From the NCBI GenBank assembly GCA_964475135.1, contig CAYYWL010000033.1:1-16094 (forward strand): DNA of 16,094 bases, read 5' to 3'. The position numbers were made by a program, and so were the translations under genes. Source of the stretch: TMED14 sp964475135. GTDB taxonomy: Bacteria; Bacteroidota; Bacteroidia; Flavobacteriales; Schleiferiaceae. A model generated the notes under the pieces. It ran no database searches, was not told the origin of the DNA, and was given only the letters and a program-made list of their open reading frames with translations. This document shows positions 12,825-16,094 of the stretch, piece by piece (the first letter of the stretch is position 1; each line of letters begins with the position of its first letter).

Positions 12825-12853
12825 GTTGACATTTAGTAATCCGTACTATATTG
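12825..12853 (+). promoter_or_regulatory. Possible promoter for the SusC gene
   Basis: GTTG (12825-12828) is followed after 17 nt by CTATATTG (12846-12853), a degenerate match to TTTG-N19-TAnnTTTG. It would leave a leader of about 35 nt before the ATG at 12893. Both elements are imperfect. Confidence 0.3.
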
Positions 12854-12892
12854 CCAAGGTTAATGGTAGGATTTACCATAAGATCACATCAC

Positions 12893-15800
12893 ATGACGCA
12901 ACGCATACTTCCATTTTTAGTCAGCCTAATGGCCTTCGCGACCCCGTCGGTCTGGGCACAAACCACCCCGATTAAGGGCAGCGTGGTTGAAGAGGGCTCG
13001 ATGAGCCCCATTCCGAACGCCGTAATTAGCTTGGCTGAGGGTGCCGTTCTGACGACCTCAGACGCTCAAGGTAGCTTTACCGTAAATGTCAAAGCGGGCG
13101 TGAGCCTTAAGGTTCGTGCTTTGGGCTACACCGACAAAACCGTTCCGGCCGTTAACGGCATGCGCGTGGCTCTCGGATCCGAATCCTCTCAACTTGACGA
13201 GGTTGTCGTGGTCGGTTTTGGTACCCAAAAGAAGTCCAACGTCACCGGGGCGATCGCCCAGGTCAAGGCCAAGGATATTGAAAACATGAGCCTTCTGCGC
13301 GTCGAGCAAGCCCTTCAGGGCCGCACCGCCGGAGTCCAAGTGACTCAGAACTCAGGCCAACCGGGTGCGGGTAGCGTGGTACGGATTCGTGGAACAGCGT
13401 CAATTAACGGTTCCGACCCACTTTACGTGGTCGATGGAGTTGTGATCGGAGGCGGAATCGACTACCTCAACCCGAACGACATCGAAACGATTGAAGTACT
13501 TAAGGATGCGGCCTCAGCGGCGATCTACGGTGCGCGCGGCGCAAACGGCGTCATCATCGTGACGACCAAGAGCGGCAAGGGTGCCAGCGGCCAAATGAAT
13601 GTAAGCGTTTCGGCCTACCAAGGCATTCAGAACCCTTGGCGCAAGGTTTCGGTGCTCGACGCCACCGAGTACGCGACCCTTCAGAACGAAATGGCGGCCG
13701 CGGCCGGTCAATCGATTCCGTACGCTGACCCGCGCAGCTTCGGAGCCGGTACCGACTGGCAGGACGCCGTGTTCAACCGCAATGCCCCCGTGCAATCAGT
13801 TGACGTGAGCATGTCACAGAGCAGCAAAGACGGAAGCTACTTCGCCTCGGTGGGTCGGTTCCGCCAAGAGGGAATTGTGGCTCCGGGCCGTTCGAACTTT
13901 GAGCGCATCACCGCGCGCCTCAACACCACCAATAAGGTGCATCAAGCAATCACCGTCGGCATGAGCACTGCATTCACGCACAACACCAGCCAGTCGGTCG
14001 CTGAAAACACGGAGTTTGGATCTCCGCTCGGACGTGCGTTGAATATGGACCCAATCACTCCGGTCTACGAAACTAATCCGCTCGCGCTGAGCGGCGCACC
14101 GTACACAGTGAATGGCGTGCTTCGGCCCAACCTCGTGCGCGACCAGGGTGGCATTTACGCGATCTCGAACCGCGTAACCTCTGAAGTCGTCAACCCGCTT
14201 GCAGCGCTACTGACCAACACCAACGTGGGTTGGTCCGACAAGATTGTGCACCAGTCCTATGCCAACGTCGACCTCGGCGGCGGATTCTCGGCCCGCACCA
14301 GCATGGGTATCGACCTCGCATTTTACGGGGGCAACGGATTTATTCCGTCGTACTACCTCAACGCGACGAACTTCTTGGACACCAACTTGGTGACCCAAAG
14401 CTTCAACCGCGCCTTTTCATGGATGTGGGATAATACCGTCGCGTACACCAAAGACTTTGGGGCCCACCACATCGATGCGGTTGCGGGCCACTCGGCCCAG
14501 GCCGTCAACGGAAGCTTTATCGGCGGTAGCAAGCGTGACGTTCCGACCGACGAATTTGGATTTGCCACGATCAGCTACGCCCGCAACGCCGAATCAGAGC
14601 GCGTATACGGCGGCAAGTGGGAACGCTACGCCATCGAATCCTACTTCGGCCGCGTCAACTACGACTACGATGACCGCTACCTCGCGACGGTGATTTTGCG
14701 CGCGGACGCTTCAAGCCGCTTCGGACCCAACTTCCGCTGGGGCTACTTCCCATCCATCTCGACGGGTTGGAACCTTCACAAAGAATCGTGGTGGTCTTCA
14801 AAGCTCATCTCGAGCATGAAAATCCGCGCCGGTTACGGTATGAGCGGCAATGACGCAGCCGGTTCACTCGAATACGCCGCGACCATTTCTGGCGGACGCA
14901 ACTATAGCTTTGGCTACAACGAATTCATGCAAAACGGAACCTCCCCGAGCCAAATCGCCAACCCCGACCTGCGTTGGGAGCGCGTGGGCCAGGCCAACCT
15001 CGGAGCCGACCTACGTTGGGGCAAGTACATCTACACGAACTTGGACCTTTACCACCGTGCGACGTACGACATGAAGACGCGTCCCGTGCTACCTGACTAC
15101 GTGGGCAACGATGCACCTACCGCCAACGTGGGTAAGATGCGCAATATGGGTGTGGATCTAGAGGCGGGCTACGAGCGCAACTTCAGCCCGACCAAGAGCA
15201 TCCGCCTGGGCGGCAACGTGAGCTACGTCCAAAACGAAGTGGTGTTCTTAGGTAACGAAGAGGGCTACCTCCCTGGCCAGCGCTGGGGTCCTCAAGGCCT
15301 TGAAATCACGCGCATCCAAGAGGGCCTACCCATTGGTTACTTCTATGGATACATGACCAATGGCGTCTTCCAAAATTCTGCTGACGTGGCTGGATATGTG
15401 AATACTGAAGGCGGAATGCTGCAACCTGATGCTGTAGCCGGTGACTTCAAGTTTGTTGATGTGAATGGTGACGGCGCAATCGACGCCGAAGACCGCACCT
15501 TCATCGGCAATCCGACTCCAGACTGGACGTTTGGTGCTACCCTTAACGCTCGCTGGGGCGGATGGGATGCCGTTGTATTCCTACAGGGCGTCGTGGGCAA
15601 CCAGATCTACAACGCGACGCGCCGCTACGACCTTCCGACCGCCAACCTCAACGGAGCTGCGTTGGACCGCTGGACCGGTGAAGGCAGCAGCGACCTTTAC
15701 CCACGCCTGACCGCGTTGGACAAGAACTTCAACTTTGCGCGCAGCTCCAACTTCTATGTCGAGGACGGAAGCTTCGCACGCATCAAGACCGCGCAGTTAG

Positions 15801-15997
15801 GCTACACCTTGCCTGAGGCGCTGGCCTCCAAGGTGGGCTTGAAGCGCACCCGCATCTACTACTCGGGCACCAACCTGCTGACCTTGACCAACTATAAGGG
15901 CTTTGATCCCGAAATCGGAAACGGTTTTGGCGTCGACCGCGGAATCTACCCGCAGGCCCGCATGCACTCTATTGGATTCTCAACTTCTCTGAACTAA
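12893..15997 (+). CDS. SusC/RagA-family TonB-linked outer-membrane receptor
   Basis: A 1034-aa outer-membrane transporter that with its SusD lipoprotein imports oligosaccharides or peptides using TonB energy. Residues 1-23 are a signal peptide (MTQRILPFLVSLMAFATPSVWAQ, in parts ILPFLVSLMAFATPSVWA). A carboxypeptidase-regulatory-like domain spans about 26-95. The family-defining TonB box region LDEVVVVGFGTQKK (101-114) and SNVTGAI follow, then the plug with LQGRTAGVQV (141-150), VRIRGTASINGSDPLYVVDG (163-182) and GANGVIIVTTKSG (216-228). The barrel contains the usual DVNGDGAIDAEDRTFIG segment (856-872). It ends GFSTSLN. The ATG at 12893 is chosen because the signal peptide begins there; an in-frame TTG at 12851 would add 14 residues that look like untranslated leader. 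The SusD start codon overlaps the stop (TAATG). The substrate is unknown. Confidence 0.95.
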   Translation: MTQRILPFLVSLMAFATPSVWAQTTPIKGSVVEEGSMSPIPNAVISLAEGAVLTTSDAQGSFTVNVKAGVSLKVRALGYTDKTVPAVNGMRVALGSESSQLDEVVVVGFGTQKKSNVTGAIAQVKAKDIENMSLLRVEQALQGRTAGVQVTQNSGQPGAGSVVRIRGTASINGSDPLYVVDGVVIGGGIDYLNPNDIETIEVLKDAASAAIYGARGANGVIIVTTKSGKGASGQMNVSVSAYQGIQNPWRKVSVLDATEYATLQNEMAAAAGQSIPYADPRSFGAGTDWQDAVFNRNAPVQSVDVSMSQSSKDGSYFASVGRFRQEGIVAPGRSNFERITARLNTTNKVHQAITVGMSTAFTHNTSQSVAENTEFGSPLGRALNMDPITPVYETNPLALSGAPYTVNGVLRPNLVRDQGGIYAISNRVTSEVVNPLAALLTNTNVGWSDKIVHQSYANVDLGGGFSARTSMGIDLAFYGGNGFIPSYYLNATNFLDTNLVTQSFNRAFSWMWDNTVAYTKDFGAHHIDAVAGHSAQAVNGSFIGGSKRDVPTDEFGFATISYARNAESERVYGGKWERYAIESYFGRVNYDYDDRYLATVILRADASSRFGPNFRWGYFPSISTGWNLHKESWWSSKLISSMKIRAGYGMSGNDAAGSLEYAATISGGRNYSFGYNEFMQNGTSPSQIANPDLRWERVGQANLGADLRWGKYIYTNLDLYHRATYDMKTRPVLPDYVGNDAPTANVGKMRNMGVDLEAGYERNFSPTKSIRLGGNVSYVQNEVVFLGNEEGYLPGQRWGPQGLEITRIQEGLPIGYFYGYMTNGVFQNSADVAGYVNTEGGMLQPDAVAGDFKFVDVNGDGAIDAEDRTFIGNPTPDWTFGATLNARWGGWDAVVFLQGVVGNQIYNATRRYDLPTANLNGAALDRWTGEGSSDLYPRLTALDKNFNFARSSNFYVEDGSFARIKTAQLGYTLPEALASKVGLKRTRIYYSGTNLLTLTNYKGFDPEIGNGFGVDRGIYPQARMHSIGFSTSLN

Positions 15998-16094
15998 TGA
16001 AGACGATTCACCTCTCCCTCATTGCGGCTGGCGCCCTCGCTGTGGCCAGCTGCGGCAAAGACTTCTTGAACGTCGACCCCATTGGCCGCGAACT
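15997..16094 (+). CDS. SusD-family lipoprotein, 5' end only
   Basis: The first 32 codons and a partial one: MKTIHLSLIAAGALAVASCGKDFLNVDPIGRE. A lipoprotein signal ends in the lipobox VASC with Cys at residue 19. The sequence just after it, KDFLNVDPIG, is typical of the start of mature SusD/RagB proteins, the surface lids of SusC transporters. The ATG shares its A with the TAA stop of the SusC gene (TAATG), as expected for a co-translated pair. The remainder lies beyond the window. Confidence 0.9.
   Translation, partial: MKTIHLSLIAAGALAVASCGKDFLNVDPIGRE

Larger units (their letters stand above)
12653..12892. other. AT-rich intergenic region upstream of the SusC gene
   Basis: This 240-nt region between divergent purD and susC-type genes is much richer in A+T than its surroundings from about 12740 on. 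It contains the purD promoter, a short dyad GTGTA-GAATA-TACAC (12752-12766) that could be an operator, and TTGAC (12826) with TACTATATTG (12844-12853) as a possible promoter. No tRNA or other RNA gene was recognised. Confidence 0.6.

Noticed and set aside
12851..12892. TTG start 14 codons upstream of the SusC signal peptide
   Set aside because: The extra residues would bury the signal peptide, and the DNA there is AT-rich leader that may contain the promoter.

Overview
This is a GC-rich (roughly 60% by eye) window from a Bacteroidota chromosome. Several things point there: a SusC/SusD pair at the right end, a second TonB-dependent receptor with a carboxypeptidase-regulatory-like N-terminus, a SPOR protein with an HU-like (CCDC81-type) N-terminus, a lamin-tail-domain secreted protein, no clear Shine-Dalgarno sites, and promoter elements matching the phylum's TAnnTTTG -7 motif. 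The purD / small DUF6341-like protein / DUF6427-like membrane protein neighbourhood resembles Flavobacteriia as I recall them, so Flavobacteriales or a relative is my best guess. A run of 100 N (1868-1967) shows that this is draft-assembly or metagenome-derived sequence.

Layout. Positions 1-2113: a minus-strand pair made of purQ (cut by the left edge) and an agmatinase/arginase-family ureohydrolase, joined by a 4-nt GTGA overlap. Behind it lies a noncoding stretch with GC-rich hairpin repeats, the assembly gap and an array of 7-nt repeats. Positions 2114-5428: a secreted 758-aa lamin-tail-domain protein (minus) diverges from asd (plus) across only 39 bp. Positions 5513-8578: a TonB-dependent outer-membrane beta-barrel protein followed closely by a lipoprotein form of methionine sulfoxide reductase A. 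Positions 8579-10267: a second 7-nt repeat array, then the HU-CCDC81/SPOR protein and an acyl-CoA thioesterase in a 4-nt-overlapping pair. Positions 10241-12652: a DUF6427-like membrane protein (minus, overlapping the thioesterase tail to tail) diverges from a 55-aa DUF6341-like protein, which converges on purD (minus). Positions 12653-16094: an AT-rich regulatory region, then a SusC-type receptor and the first 32 codons of its SusD partner.

How the genes fit together. Most are housekeeping genes: de novo purine synthesis (purQ, purD), aspartate-family amino acid synthesis (asd), cell envelope (SPOR protein, outer-membrane receptors), nutrient uptake (SusC/SusD) and oxidative protein repair (MsrA). 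I found no CRISPR array, transposase, rRNA, tRNA or defence system.

The less ordinary signals are in the DNA between genes. Two divergent gene pairs carry TAnnTTTG elements that face each other within a few bases. Three minus-strand genes have a -7-like element exactly 4 nt before the start codon, which suggests leaderless transcripts. Two arrays of degenerate heptamers each supply a TAG-TAA double stop to the gene they touch. The assembly gap is bordered by an identical 55-nt hairpin repeat.
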